A stretch of DNA of 64,000 bases from Vicia villosa (GCF_029867415.1 NW_026705008.1:1116001-1180000); one strand, 5' to 3'. Shown: positions 12,661 through 24,592, counted from the first letter of the stretch. Made by a program: numbers and translations. Notes: generated from the sequence alone by a model not told the origin.

Positions 12661-13166
12661 TAGCAGAGGAATTTGATTCTTAAATTTGTTTGTTTAATTA
12701 AATGAGAGAAAGTTTTAATTCCGGTTTGATATGATATATCAAATTGTTATAATTGAAAAGATTCAATTTGATTTTTGAAAAAACTTGATTTTTCTGTGAA
12801 ACACTAAAAAAACAATAAACACAGAATTATTTTATTTTTATGGTATTTTTTGTTACCAATTCTTTCATTTATAATGGTAATTATGATAAAAAATGATAAA
12901 TGGTATTCAAACAAAATGATAATGAGAAAAATTTATTGATATAGAAATAATAATTTTAAAAAATGATTTTTATGGATTTATTTAATAATTATTATGGACG
13001 GGAAAAATCATATCATACATAATATTAGGCCATAAAATGGTTCTTTTTAATTTTATTTTGGAAATATGTACCTATCTTTTTAATCCTTCTAAATTTCTAA
13101 ATGCATTATAGTTAATAAATTTATATATTTTGTATTATAAAATTGAATTTTTGCAGAGGTTTTTTG

Positions 13167-13168
<2 letters not shown>

Positions 13169-13253
<85 letters not shown>
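13169..13253. repeat. (AT)n microsatellite
   Basis: About 84 bp of pure AT dinucleotide repeat inside the Helitron. True length may differ, as such tracts assemble poorly. Confidence 0.95.
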
Positions 13254-13254
<1 letters not shown>

Positions 13255-14376
13255 CATTTAAATCCTATTAAAATCACATTTAATATTTGTATTTGGAACC
13301 GAAGAGATAGGCACTCCATAAAATCTCTTCCCAATAAATAACATTTTTCCCAATAAATAAGACTTTATAATCCTATCAAATCAGATCTAATAATTTAGTT
13401 TTTGCAAAAGTGTTTTTTTTTAAGAAAGTAGTAACTCATATCTAACTATTTATAACTTTTTACTACAACTTATAACTTTTTTTAATTCCAAAGTTAAATA
13501 TTTAGTTTTTTATTATAAAAATATAAGAATAAAAATTATTTTCTAATTATTTAGATCTTTATTTGAGATAAAATATATTTTGAAATTATTTAAACTTTTA
13601 TAGAATGATTAATAAAACAAAACAAAATCAATTGAGATTTTGTAATTTTTGTAAACTTATGAAATATCTAAAACTTCTCAGAATTTTTTCAAATTAACTT
13701 TATAATTATAATCATGTTAAAAATATGTTAATGGGTAGTCATGAAAATTTAATGATAAATGGTAATCATAAGAAATAATGATAAAAGATAAAAATTTATT
13801 AATATAGTCAATTTTATAAGTTGAATAATCTAAGATTGTTTTTATAAACCGGAATAAGCTACAAAACATTTTAAATTTGAAATTTTATATTTATTACACT
13901 ATCCAATGGAGACTACTTAATGTGATTATTTTAAATACATGAAAATAAATATATATTATTTATCATACATAGGTTTTAAATTTCTAATTATTTATAATTG
14001 TACATATTCAAGATTTAATTACTCTATTAACATATTCATATTTTTATTATTTGTATAATTTTTTAATATTTTGAGTATACATTAAACGTAAAAACTTTTA
14101 ATATTTTACGGGAGATGCCATATATTTTAGGTTTGAAAAAATGAACTAATATCTTAAATAGGTTTAATAAATTTTATTCTCTAACGATGTTTAATTTCTT
14201 AATTAAAATTATATTTTTTAAACTTATAAAATTATTTTTTTATATTATAATAATATACATTAGAAACTCTTAAGCATTTGAGAGGAGTTTGGGAAAATGG
14301 GCTAATATCTCAAATAGGTTTAATAAATTTTTATAATTAGCTCATTTGGATAACTAGGGTTTCTTATCTCATCTGA

Positions 14377-14611
14377 ATTGACGGGTAGATGTGAACGTAT
14401 CTATAAGATACCAGTTATTGACGGATCATTTTAATGTCTATCTTTTAATTATTTCCTTTGTTATTGTTTTATAAATTTAAAGTTATAAAAATAATTGACG
14501 GGTAGATGTGAATGTATCTATGAGATATCTGTTATTTACTGATCATTTTAATGTCTATCTTTTAACTATTTCTTTTCTTACTGTTTTATAAAATTGAAGT
14601 TATAAAAATAA
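14377..14611. repeat. Two tandem copies of a 117-bp unit
   Basis: ATTGACGGGTAGATGTGAA recurs at 14377 and 14494 with about 90% similar sequence between. Noncoding, inside the Helitron near its 3' end. Confidence 0.85.
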
Positions 14612-15906
14612 TTGTACGATTTATTATAAATATGAATCAATGCTTAAAAGTTGATACATATCATTAGCATACAATTGAAGTTACGTGAATATTTATGAAT
14701 TGCAAAATAAGTTATATTATGTTTGATATTTCAAACACATGAATTAAATTTTGATAAATGATTATAAGTTATAAATATATTAATGTTATCTAACTGAAAA
14801 TATGATCTCATATTTAATAATTTAGTCATTGATACGTGTAATATGAATCCATATGTTTATTGTTTTTACTTAAAGAGCTAAACAATTTGATGTATTATTA
14901 GGGATTAACATTGACTAAAATTTATTTGCATTTTGGTTAAATATATATGATTGATTTATATAAAAGAACTTTATAAGGGATATTTAAATACATGTAATGT
15001 GAAACTTCGACCAGACCCGTGCGATAGCACGGGTTTCCTACTAGTTTATTTAAAAAAAACTTTAATGACATGGCACATTCATGACTCCCTATTGGATGAC
15101 AGTGTAAAATAGTTTTACACCGTCAGTGCACTACCTTTTAACTCATCAAATTTTATTTTTTTATTTATAATATTTTTTTGTTTAATATATAATTATTTTT
15201 ATTTTTCATTCAACTTATAAAGTATTTTATTTTTTAAAATTGATACTAGTTGTTAAATATTTTATTTATAATATAATTATTTAAAATAATTAATGTTAAT
15301 AGTTACTTAGTAATTATTAAATTATTTTATTAATATTTAAATATTAATAAAACTAATCTAAGTATAAATTAGGCTTAATACCCTTTTTGGTCCCGTACCT
15401 ATGCCTCTGGGTCTATTTTGGTCATCTTTTTTTTTAAAAGTTCCAAATTGGTCTCTTACGTTATTAAAATGGTGCCACGATTGTCCTGACTGTTAGAAAC
15501 GTTAGTTTATTACAAAATACATGACTGACGTGTTAAGTTGTTGGTGTGCTGTAATGAAAATCATTGCTGAGGTGTCATTTGAATTAGCACTTTATTAGTT
15601 GGTTAACGTTATTACTTGACATATGATGAAATAGGAAGCCCTAACAGAAAAAGTGAGAAGTCTTAAGTGAAGAAGACAAAGAGAGAACGAAGGATGCTTT
15701 GAGGAAGACAAAGACCCAACTTCTTAAAACAGTTAGTTTGCATGTCGCTGTCTAGTATGAATGTGTGTTTATGTTACGCTTTTCTGAAATGATTAGGTTT
15801 CTAGGGTTTTTTTGCCCCTTTTGAAATCTGCTATTATGTTACGAATACTTGCGTGTAATGTTGCGTTTTATTGTTTGTAATGTTTGTTTTCTTGTTTTAG
15901 GTAGAA

Positions 15907-16824
15907 ATGGATGATATTATCACTTTGACAAATCATCATAGGGGTGACTTTGTTGATTCTAAAAAATTTGATTATGTAGGGGTGATTGTATTTAGTTAGA
16001 TGTAGATTCCATAAAGGACTTAAATGTAGGTACTGATGATGTGAACAATGCTGATATAGAAGGTATGAATGTATGTGATGAAGGGAACAATGCTGGTGTT
16101 GAGGGTTTGAATGTATGTGATGGGAACAATGCTGGTGTTGAGGGTCTGAATGGTGTGAACAATGCTAGTGTAGAGACTACAAGCTCTGATGACAGTGAGG
16201 ATGAGAGTTACAAGTATGACAATGCTTTGGAAGTTACATTTAGTGATTCTGATATGAGTGAGGATTATTTTGATGAAAACTTAGACAATCTTGTTGAATA
16301 TGATGGAAACCATTAAGGAACAAGTAAAAGTAAGAAAAATAAATATGAAGAAGATGAGAATGGAAGTTTATATGATAGTGAGGAGTTAGATATTGGATGT
16401 GATAGTGAGGAGTGTGATGCACCAAGAAAAAAGAAGTCCCTTTTTTAAGTTAATGAAAGATATGTCTCATTATAAATGGGAGTTGGGAACTTATTTTAAC
16501 TCAAAAGATGACTTTAAGGAAGCAATTCAAACCTATGTTGTCCAATGTGGTAGAGCTCTTAAGTTTTTAAAAAATGACAAGCAGAGAGTGAAGGTTGTGT
16601 GTAAGGAAGGCTGTCAGTGGGAGGCGTATTGTGGAAAGCTTCCTAATGAGGAGACTTGGCAATTTAGGAAATTAATTAATATTCACAATTGTTCTAGGAA
16701 ATACAATGTGAAGATGATGATTACAAAATGACTTAGCAAAAGGTAGCAAAACTCATTGAAAAATAATCCTAAGTTGAAGCTAAAGGATATAAAGGAGAAT
16801 GTTTGTGTTAATCAAATTTAAACA
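15907..16824 (+). pseudogene. MULE transposase, N-terminal part
   Basis: Starts at ATG 15907 with a PB1-like N-terminal segment, then an acidic, Asn-rich stretch of NNAGVEGLN-type repeats (about 16045-16170) and the MuDR DNA-binding domain (about 16470-16730: ELGTYFNSKDDFKEAI, LKFLKNDKQRVKVVC, then a Cys/His pair). Lesions: a one-base frame loss near 15978, TAG at about 15996, a TAA at 16314-16316, a frame change at the T-run near 16440, and TGA/TAG at about 16729 and 16741, the first probably replacing Trp. Homology stops at about 16824, so the DDE catalytic domain is deleted. Confidence 0.8.
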
Positions 16825-16926
16825 AGGTTTATGTTTATTGAAAATCTGTTATACCAGTTTATGTATGGTTTGTTGTCCATATTTTGAACAACTTAAACAC
16901 TAAAACAAATAATACAACTTGGATAT

Positions 16927-17493
16927 TGTTCTGGTGTGAAAAACCAGATTCTGTGGAGCTTGCCCTCAGAGATGAGGGAAGCTTAGGGAAAAGATGATTT
17001 TGTGACTAACTTTAGGGATTTGGAAGCAGTGAGTTAGGCACTTTGTTCAAGAGAGTGTCTGGCTTATCCCTCTTGCGGTAGCCCCTTTGTTGAGTCTTAT
17101 CTGTGATGGATCAGGTTATCGATCATATGATGTTTTGAAGCCTATTTATAGTATAGGCCTTAATCCATATTGAATAGTCATGATTTAATGACTATGTAAC
17201 CGTCCATTACACCTACAACGCTTTGTAACTGCCCATAATGGCTTGTAACCGTCCATAATGGTTTGTAACCGCTCATAATGGCTTGTAACGCTTGTAACTG
17301 CCCCTAATGGCTTGTAACGCTTGTAACCGCCCATAATGGCTTGTAACATCCCGGCTTCCGGTTAAGTACCCGATTTCTACTTGCATGCAGTTCTCGGTCG
17401 ACTTAGATGTTTACCGGGTAGGGCATAATACTCGGCCGTATGCGTATTCCACGTTATATGTCGCGTCTTTCTAAATATCTCGAGTATAAAACA
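16927..17493. mobile_element. Solo LTR nested in the MULE
   Basis: Begins TGTT and ends AACA, with a perfect 5-bp target duplication GATAT at 16922-16926 and 17494-17498. It is 567 bp with no internal region, so it is a solo LTR left by recombination. A TATA-like CTATTTATAG lies at about 17151, suggesting plus orientation. The family was not identified. Confidence 0.85.
17194..17350. repeat. ~20-bp minisatellite inside the solo LTR
   Basis: About seven imperfect copies of a unit like GTAACCGCCCATAATGGCTT, some shortened to GTAACGCTT. It follows the putative TATA box, so it would lie in the transcribed part of the LTR. Confidence 0.85.
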
Positions 17494-17790
17494 GATATAT
17501 TTTGAACAATGCAGGTTTTACTACAACTTGAATAATGCAGAGTAATACAACTCAAAATTTTCCCACTCTCACAACAACTTGAGATGTCTTACAACATTTT
17601 GATTACTAAGACAAATAAAACAAAATAGAACACAAACTTTCAGATCTTCTTCCACCTGATGGTGTTCTTCAAAGCATCCTCTAATTCCATATTATTGCGC
17701 CTCAAAATTTCAACGTGTTTTTTTTTTTTTTTTTGCTTCTTCCATTTCTTGACTTAGCACATCAATCTTCCATTGATCCTTCATTAGGGT

Positions 17791-18114
17791 TTACTCAATT
17801 TCACCTTTATCTTCTTCATAGAACCATTGAAAAAACTCACAACCAACATTACTGTGTCCCTATACATATTGAGAACGAAAATTAGTATGCATTACATAAA
17901 CATTTCAACATTTAACTTATCAGTACTGAAACTAAAGCTTACCTTAAAATGTTGACAAGCCCAAAATAGCTTTCCATAATTGTTGACAGTTCTTGCCTTA
18001 CGAAGTATAGCACTGTCTCCACAATAACATAGAGGCTTCCATGAAAGATTAGAGTTGTTAAATACCTCTAAGTCGTTTTTTATTTGACGATGACGACCCA
18101 CACATAGAGCTCAT
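17791..18114 (-). pseudogene. Small GRF-type zinc-finger ORF of the MULE
   Basis: On the minus strand, exon 18114-17943 ends at a GTAAGC donor and exon 17859-17791 follows an AG acceptor. The spliced frame gives a GRF finger: CYCGD, GKLFWACQHF, then GCEFFQW in exon 2, with spacing typical of the zinc-binding domain. From ATG 18114 the frame opens with a Ser-rich start typical of this family but hits TAA, while the finger is one frame over; a frameshift near 18060 is therefore likely. Such small GRF ORFs recur in plant repeat annotations. Its job in the element is unknown; binding of single-stranded nucleic acid is inferred from other GRF proteins. Confidence 0.65.
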
Positions 18115-18430
18115 GATTAGATAACGATTTAGGTTTCAATTGGGGATTTTGGGAACCAATTTCGTTTAGGGTTGATTTTGGGGGAATTTATAAAACGTGC
18201 TTCAGCACCAATGGAAGGAGAAGACTGTGATGACTAGACATTCCATTAGGCAGCAGCTACATCCACGTCATCTATTTTAACGCCGTTAGCCATTATTTGA
18301 CATAAATGACCACTTTATTTCTGTTAGACAGCGTAAAGAACCAATTTAAAACTTTTAAAAGGGACATGATCAAAATAGACCCAGAGACATAGGTACGAGA
18401 CCAAAAAGGATATTAAGCCTAGTGTAAATT

Positions 18431-20505
18431 ATTTTAAAAAAGACAAAAATTAAGATCTGCCAATTGCATTAATACTAGGCTTACAATGGATCCTTGTAGA
18501 AAAAAAAATTGAAAATATTATTTTCAAAACAGTTTTTTTTCTTAATTCTAATAAATGTCTTGACAAGTACCCTAAGCATGAGTCATTATTAAAAAGGAAA
18601 AATAAAGCCCCTAGGCTATGAGACGAAGACAGCATAGGTAGAACTGCAAACAAGAAGCCAATATTTGTTATTGGGCCACTCTGTCTGTGCCATCCTACGA
18701 ATACAGACACCAGACCCTACTGTTCAGAACATATGAATCGTTTCCGTGTACAAGCACTTCTTCATTTGTATCAACAAACAACCATGCACCATTTTCCAAC
18801 ATACTATTTATTTGTCTTTCCATCTTCTCAATTCATACACCCCCATGTTTTGATTTGATTTGATTGCTCGTGATGTGACTAGTAAACCATGAAATACAAT
18901 TCATCCTAGTACTGTGGTCCCAATTCACATTCATTGTTTCAATTTAGCAACAACTTAAGTTGTTCATTAACAACAAATTATGAGTTGCATGCTCGAAATC
19001 ATGGTGAGTGATTCTACCAAATTCACCAAGAGTTGAAATATAGTACAATTGTAGAACTCACTTGAATACTAGCACTTATTCAAAGTGGGGTAATGTGATT
19101 CTAGATGAGGGATGGTGGTGTTGTATCTATGAGTTTTGAGATACGAACTCTGCCATATAAAGTGGGGAATAGGACACAAATCTAAGCCTCACAAAGTGTA
19201 GTCTACATTTATGGGACCCTTCTGCCAGATCAAGTTCAAAGAGAAAATGTCCTATTCACTTGAATTGTCATCATCAATCACTCAACACCAGAAAACCATC
19301 ACTGCCAGTCTTTCCTTGTCACCACCCTCGTGGCCAATCGTTTTGCAAACACACTCAACAGAGACTCTACTGTTTCATCATCTTCATCTCTGTGTGATGA
19401 AGACAAGCAACTTGATTGAAGCAGCATATGAAAGAGACACAAAACAAAGCCACTGATATGAATGATATCATATCATATGGCCCATTTACTTCAGCAAAGA
19501 CCAACACTAAACTACTTTGCTAAACAAAAAGAAACAAACTTTATTCAGATGGTGTGAAAACAAGAAAAAAACCAAAATCAAAAGTTGAGTTAATTTTTTT
19601 TCACTCAATTGACTGTGCATGCACAATGTAATAGGTTGGCAGAACAAAGAGTGTGTCACCAGTCATCACCCCACTAGTTTTCCATGCAACAGTTCACTGT
19701 GTGTACGTCATTTACCGATCACAGAAGCACATAGTGAAAATGGATCTTCAATTTACAATCAAGTGCCACATAGAAGACTGTGAGACCCATACACTGACAC
19801 TTTCCTCAATCATAATCACTTTGTACAGCTAGAAATTAATAAATTATCAGCCAAGTTGGGGAGAAACTGCATTTACATTGGATGAAATTGAAAATGAATA
19901 TTTTGCATAGACAAATCCTAAGAGTGCAGATTTGCAACTTGCAGATACTGAGAAAAAAATTATAACCCCTGACTGAGTCAGAAAGTAAACAAAAAAAACC
20001 TCTTTGATATTTGTACTAATCAATGCCATACAACAAAATCGGTCAGAAAGTAAAGTAAAATAACCTTTTTGATATTTAGACAAATTTAAACCCCTTACAA
20101 CACAATCAAATTTACAGAGTTACAAGACTAGCCAACATGAAAGAAAGCATTTCCCTTCCCATTTCCTCAAGTTCATAACCTGAATAAAAACTTCATCTAA
20201 AACTACATCAACACCAATATAATATGCCACCCAAAAAAAGGAAAATTAATTGAAACTAAAGAGATTAAACTGATAAAAATGCATCCCAAAATCTTGTATT
20301 GCAGTGCTAAGTGCTGAGATAACAAACACATCCAATCTGCATACCTTCTTCACCAAGCAAAACATCATAAGCTGAAGAACTTCCTTCTTAGCATTGATCA
20401 TCAACGGCATATAGACAATTATAATTGTTCCTTCCACACCAGAGAAAAAAAGACTAGGTGGAAAAAACAATTTCCAAATTTGAGTCCAAAATCCATTTCA
20501 TCAAA
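18431..20505. other. Intergenic plus likely 3'UTR of the SCL4-like gene
   Basis: No coding gene recognised. A 60-bp segment occurs twice in imperfect form (about 19977-20010 and 20039-20074, sharing TTTTTGATATTT). The part next to 20505 is probably the 3'UTR of the minus-strand GRAS gene; minus-strand AATAAA candidates lie near 19530, but the poly(A) site is not determined. Confidence 0.5.
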
Positions 20506-22209
20506 TCAACGCCAAGAAGAAACAGTCAAGAGAGGAACATCTTTCCAAGCCAAAGACAAAAACCCAGGTTGAGATTCAACAAGAGAATACAAAGAACTAT
20601 AACTATAATTCCACAAAAGTATCTTAGCTTGACTAATTGCATAATGACTCAAACTAACAGATTCAAAACCACAACTTTCCATCAAAACTTTCCACTGTTC
20701 TTTATCCTCCATCCTCTCCCTCACACCAATCACACCATCAATCCTCCTGCCAAGCAAAAGACTCTCCACCTGAAACCTCTCCGGAGAATCCACCTCCATG
20801 TTCGGCTCCAAAGACTCGAAAAAAGCAGCAAAATAATTAAAAGCAGTCTCAACCCGTTTAACAAAACCAACCCGTGTCGTCAAGCTAGCTTCATATTCAC
20901 CAAGAGTAACAATCTTAGGATTCAAAGACTTCGCCAAACGAAGCGCGGTTTCAACCGAATTCGTAGTCTCATCCAAAAGATTATACAACTGAAGCATGAA
21001 ATTAACAGCCAAAGCCTCATTTGGCTGAATACAAAAGCTAGACTCATCAAGCATCTGAATCGGCGTAGTAATCGGCGTAAACTCAAAATTCAACTCAAGA
21101 AGCTTCGCAAACTCAGATAAACGGTTACCAGTAGCAGAAATTGAAGAAACATGCGATGTTCCAAGAGCCATAGCAGGTATACCAGAAATTCTCACACTAT
21201 TAGGTTTCCCAGAAGAACGAGTTGCGAATGCTTGTAATAACGCAGCCCATTGAATCCCTTGCACAATTCCAAAATCAACTATGTGAATATAGTTGAAACC
21301 TTCTGTCGCTTCGAGAATCGCTTGATTTGCGGTTAAATGAGCGAACTTTGAATAAGGGCATGCATCGTTTAGGGCTTTGTAAGAGAGTGTTAATTCTTCC
21401 CATGTAGTTGAGGAAATAGAAGAAGCTGAAGGAGATAGTTGTGATTGTGAAGTGATTTTTTTGGATAAAGCTTGTGAGAAATAGAATGAAACTCTCTGAA
21501 TTGGGTTTCCGTTTTGTGAAATTGATTTCTTGAGATGATTTAGGGTTTCAACGGCTTGATTTGGTTCGGTTTCGATGAGACGTGCGCAATGGGTTAGTGA
21601 TTTGAGAAGCGGGTTGGTGGACGACGGTAATGAGGATGTCGTTTCGGTGGTGTCGTTTTTGTGATGAGGAGTGGTGGTAGGTTGGGTTGGGATTTGGTTT
21701 TGGTTTTGGTTTTGGAGTGGAACGGTGGCGGGTAAGAGGAGATCCGAGGGTGGTGAGAGACGGGTCGGGCATGAAAACGGGTTGAGAGGGAAGTCTGAGT
21801 GGGTGTTGAGGGTGATGTTGGTGTCATCGGCGGCGGCGGCCATTAGAGTGTCCATCCAGTCATCGGAATCGAAATCGGAGAAACGGAAGGTGGTGGAGTG
21901 AGGGTGGAGGGGAGGGAAGTGGAAGGTTGGATCGGGGTTGTCGGGGCCCGACCCAACTTGGAATGGGTCGGTGAAGTCGGTTGGTGGGAAGGAGAGAGAG
22001 GGGAGTGATGAAACAGAGTTGTTGTTGTTGTTGTGGTTGTTGGGATTCCATGGGTGGAGGGAGAGGGGGTTAGTGATAGTACTACCTAGGAGATTTTGAT
22101 GATGTTGATGATGTTGTTGCTGTTCCTGTTGTTCTTGTTGTTGTTTTTGGTTGATGACTTGTTGAGCAATAGCCATTAGGTTACCACTGTCTGCGCACAT
22201 GTAAGCCAT
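20506..22209 (-). CDS. SCL4: GRAS-family transcriptional regulator, SCARECROW-LIKE 4/7 type
   Basis: A single open exon of 567 residues. The start is set at ATG 22209 ([18 protein letters not shown], the conserved N-terminus of SCL4/SCL7); the frame is open upstream, but a TTTTGCAG acceptor at about 22220 indicates a 5'UTR intron reaching to about 22298. Residues about 20-45 are Gln/His-rich, 50-195 are low-complexity and disordered, and the GRAS domain spans about 199-567: first Leu-rich region ([15 protein letters not shown]), VHIID variant [10 protein letters not shown] at about 309, second Leu-rich region ([15 protein letters not shown]), PFYRE region ([14 protein letters not shown]), and SAW ending LTVSSWR. 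It is a nuclear regulator without its own classic DNA-binding domain; SCL4/7 members are linked to stress responses. No lesion. SCL4 and SCL7 are close paralogues, so the symbol is by best resemblance. Confidence 0.95.
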   Translation of the reverse strand: MAYMCADSGNLMAIAQQVINQKQQQEQQEQQQHHQHHQNLLGSTITNPLSLHPWNPNNHNNNNNSVSSLPSLSFPPTDFTDPFQVGSGPDNPDPTFHFPPLHPHSTTFRFSDFDSDDWMDTLMAAAADDTNITLNTHSDFPLNPFSCPTRLSPPSDLLLPATVPLQNQNQNQIPTQPTTTPHHKNDTTETTSSLPSSTNPLLKSLTHCARLIETEPNQAVETLNHLKKSISQNGNPIQRVSFYFSQALSKKITSQSQLSPSASSISSTTWEELTLSYKALNDACPYSKFAHLTANQAILEATEGFNYIHIVDFGIVQGIQWAALLQAFATRSSGKPNSVRISGIPAMALGTSHVSSISATGNRLSEFAKLLELNFEFTPITTPIQMLDESSFCIQPNEALAVNFMLQLYNLLDETTNSVETALRLAKSLNPKIVTLGEYEASLTTRVGFVKRVETAFNYFAAFFESLEPNMEVDSPERFQVESLLLGRRIDGVIGVRERMEDKEQWKVLMESCGFESVSLSHYAISQAKILLWNYSYSSLYSLVESQPGFLSLAWKDVPLLTVSSWR

Positions 22210-22218
22210 TCCCACCTT

Positions 22219-22480
22219 CTGCAAAATTCAAAACATTGAAAATGAATTTAAATTTGAAGTGTTTGAGAGAGAAAGAGATAGAGAGAGGAAAGTACCTGGA
22301 GGAGGTTGAGAAGTGTGTATTATTATAAGATGTATGTATGGTGGTGAAGTGAGGAAGGAAAATAATAGAGAGTTGGAAGTGTGAAAGTGAAGTGGAAAAG
22401 AGTGTGTGAGAGAGAGTGATTGAATGAACCGTTGAAGTGGTGAGGAGTGAAGAGAGGCAAGAGACGGGAGGGAGAACCTA
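22219..22480 (-). promoter_or_regulatory. 5'UTR with probable leader intron of the SCL4-like gene
   Basis: Minus strand: pyrimidine-rich leader from about 22470 down to a CTCCAG|GTACTT donor at about 22298, then an intron to the TTTTGCAG acceptor at about 22220, ten nt before the start codon. A TATA-like TATTTATTTTATAG lies at about 22488-22501. Assigned from splice consensus only. Confidence 0.55.
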
Positions 22481-22764
22481 GAACGACTATAAAATAAATA
22501 TGTCTTTTAAAATGGGACCATCCTCGTGCTTCTGGTCCCACTATCTCTATATTTTTATTATTTTATCACTATTTCTCTATATATTTTTATTATGTATAAC
22601 ATTTTAACAAATGAACTAAAGCTTAAATATATTTTCGATCTCATATTTTAATAACTTAAATAACTTAAATTTTTTGACAACAAATAACTCAAAATTTTGA
22701 AGAATTGATACACTAAAAAACCGAGTTCCAGTTAGACTCATCTCTAAAAACCGTCAAAAAATTA

Positions 22765-22939
22765 CTCCCTTTATCTCATAATAAATGTCTTATTTGAACA
22801 ATGCGCGGTTTTTAAGAAAATGATTGGATGAGCTGGTTTTAGTAAAAAAGTTAATGTCATTTACTAGAATACCCCTATTAATAGTAGTTGAATAACGTGA
22901 AAGTTAATAAATAGGACACTTATTATGAGACAGAGGGAG
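22765..22939. mobile_element. Stowaway-type MITE
   Basis: 175 bp, inverted ends CTCCCTTTATCTCATAATAA and, on the other side, the complement of CTCCCTCTGTCTCATAATAA, flanked by TA on both sides (22763-22764, 22940-22941). This is the Tc1/mariner Stowaway signature. Confidence 0.92.
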
Positions 22940-23286
22940 TATGTGGGAAGAGACAGATTTTATTAAAGTTAAGGATTTAAAATTTTGTCCAACAATATAT
23001 GGATATTATCATTTCATTTGACTTCATTTTTTTCCTACACTATACAACTTTGTAAAATATGAACATATTCATCCTTACAACACCACTTCAACATTTAAGT
23101 TATTGATCTCATCTATTTTTCACTCTTAAACTGAAACACATGTAATCGTTTTAGTTTTACTTTAGTATCAAACTATTATCATGCTTTAACATCCGCATAT
23201 CACATAACCCAACATAACATCAAAGTAGATTTGACCTAAACCAAACTAAAGATGTCAGTCATTTAACGTAAAGCCCAAATAATAGA
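22940..23286. other. Intergenic, nothing recognised
   Basis: AT-rich DNA without element ends or coding signal. Confidence 0.5.
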
Positions 23287-23530
23287 TTAACCAATTTTGT
23301 TATCCTTACTTTTACCAACGCTCCCTATAAAGTGAATCACACAATTCTTTCCAAAATATCCATCTACGTGAGCTATATAATTTTTCTCAATACATTCAAC
23401 CATTTGAAGCATATCATCCTTCCTATAACTACCAACCAAATGAACCATATCATCCTTTTCAATACTTTTAACCATTTTAATTGTAAATCTTTCCCGAAAC
23501 TATTAACCATCTGAACTGTTACATATGACC
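23287..23530 (-). repeat. 36-bp tandem repeat with an open 12-residue periodic frame
   Basis: On the minus strand, units of 36 bp translate as SIEKDDMVHLVG and variants with K, D and M-V conserved. Five to six degenerate copies keep one open frame. It lies just past the 3' end of the copia pol remnant and may be part of that element's extra 3' region. Confidence 0.7.
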
Positions 23531-23854
23531 ACCAAAAACAATGAAGTTACTATTCATCAGAGGCTAGTTTAGAGACTATGATCATAATGGCTTCTGAACA
23601 CCATCAGATTCTGACCATCCATTTAGAAGCAAACATTATTCTTTTATAAAATATATGTTCAAATTCTTTTTAATAAAATCAAATTTTTCTATAGCTAGAA
23701 GCTTGGTAAATATATCAGCCCATTGATGATCAGTATCAATGAATTGTATATCTACTACACCTTTATGAATATAGTCTCTAATAAAATGATGTTTTATTTT
23801 GATGTGTTTGGTTATTGAATGTTGAATTGAATTCTATATCTACTACACTTCTAA

Positions 23855-24590
23855 CTAATATTTCATCCAAAGTATTTGTGTGCAACAACTTGCACCTGAG
23901 ATGTATTCTGCTAGTGCTGTAGATAAAGCAATTGTTGCTTGTCTCTTACTAGCCCAGGATATAAGGTTTTCACCTATGAATTGATAGTTTCCACTAGTGG
24001 ATTTCCTTTCAATTCTATCCCCAGCATAGTCAGTATCACATAATCCAACTAGCTTATAATCTAGGAATTTTTTATAAAGAAGACCTAGATTAGTTATTCC
24101 TTTCATATACCTAAGGATCCTATTAACAACAATTAAGTTATTCTCTCTAGTATCTGACTGGAATCTTGTACATAGACAGACATTGAATAAAATATCAGGT
24201 ATAGAAGTTGTTAAGTAAAGTAAAAAGTATATCATACCTCTGTATTGCTTCTGACAGACCTTGGTGTTATTTTACTCTTTGTTCAGATTGTAGGTAGGAT
24301 GCATAGGGGTAGTCATGATCATGCAATTATCTAGCTTGAATTTCTACACAAGCTTCTTTGTGTACTTTGTTTGGTAAACATAGACTCCATCCTTGCATTG
24401 GTTGATTTGAATTCCAAGGAAGAACTTCAACTCTCTCATCATACTCATTTCAAATTCAGCATGCATTAACTCAGAAAAATCTTTGCGAAGAATAACATTA
24501 GTAGAATAAAAAATAATATCATTAACATATACTTGAACAATTAAGATATCATTTTTTTCAGAGTCTTTCTGAATAGTGTAGTGTCAACTA
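23855..24590 (-). pseudogene. copia RT C-terminus and RNase H
   Basis: RT end with QVYVNDIIFYST (about 24525), where the catalytic motif is YVND rather than YVDD, then FFLGIQINQ. RNase H follows in the 24235-23855 frame (DTDYAGD, KSTSGN, ISWASKRQ, STALAEY). The frame is broken between the two parts. Confidence 0.88.
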
Positions 24591-24592
24591 TT

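Larger units (their letters stand above)
9745..15044 (+). mobile_element. Non-autonomous Helitron
   Basis: The 3' end has the diagnostic layout: hairpin ACCCGTGC-GATA-GCACGGGT (15015-15034), then TTCCTACTAG, ending CTAG at 15044 and followed by a host T. The 5' end is taken at TCTATTATTAATATATAAAA (9745); it is preceded by T, not the expected A, so it is less certain by a few bases. No Rep/helicase or RPA coding was found, so movement would need proteins from elsewhere. The interior carries a TATA box (about 10167), a leader-like stretch, several short exon-like pieces with donor sites (for example at 10314, 10619 and 10769), a cyclin-like fragment and tandem repeats. This suggests captured gene parts. 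Confidence 0.75.
9669..15135. mobile_element. MITE split into two halves by a Helitron
   Basis: The outer halves, 9669-9744 and 15045-15135, are inverted copies of one terminal sequence: TGCACTGACAGTGTAAAAT on the left, and on the right the reverse complement of TTTTACACCGTCAGTGCA. Together they form one short inverted-repeat element of about 165 bp, a type common in legumes, interrupted by the Helitron at 9745-15044. No clear target duplication was found for the MITE itself. Confidence 0.75.
15371..18420 (+). mobile_element. MULE (Mutator-like) DNA transposon, inactive
   Basis: Ends are inverted copies of about 110 bp starting AGGCTTAATACCCTTTTTGG (15371) and ending with the complement at 18420. 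Flanks AGTATAAATT (15361-15370) and AGTGTAAATT (18421-18430) are a 9-10 bp target duplication with one mismatch, as expected for Mutator elements. It contains a truncated transposase N-terminus (+), a GRF zinc-finger ORF (-) and a nested solo LTR. No catalytic transposase domain remains. Confidence 0.85.

Noticed and set aside
20458..21120. 220-codon plus-strand open frame
   Set aside because: Lies antisense within the SCL4-like gene and is basic and low-complexity; a shadow of the real minus-strand ORF.
21548..22051. Several short frames over the SCL4 N-terminus
   Set aside because: Out-of-frame readings of its Gln/Asn/Pro-rich stretch.
22210..22224. Upstream in-frame start for SCL4 five codons earlier
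   Set aside because: The codon is TTG and lies at or before a splice acceptor; the conserved MAYMC start is downstream.
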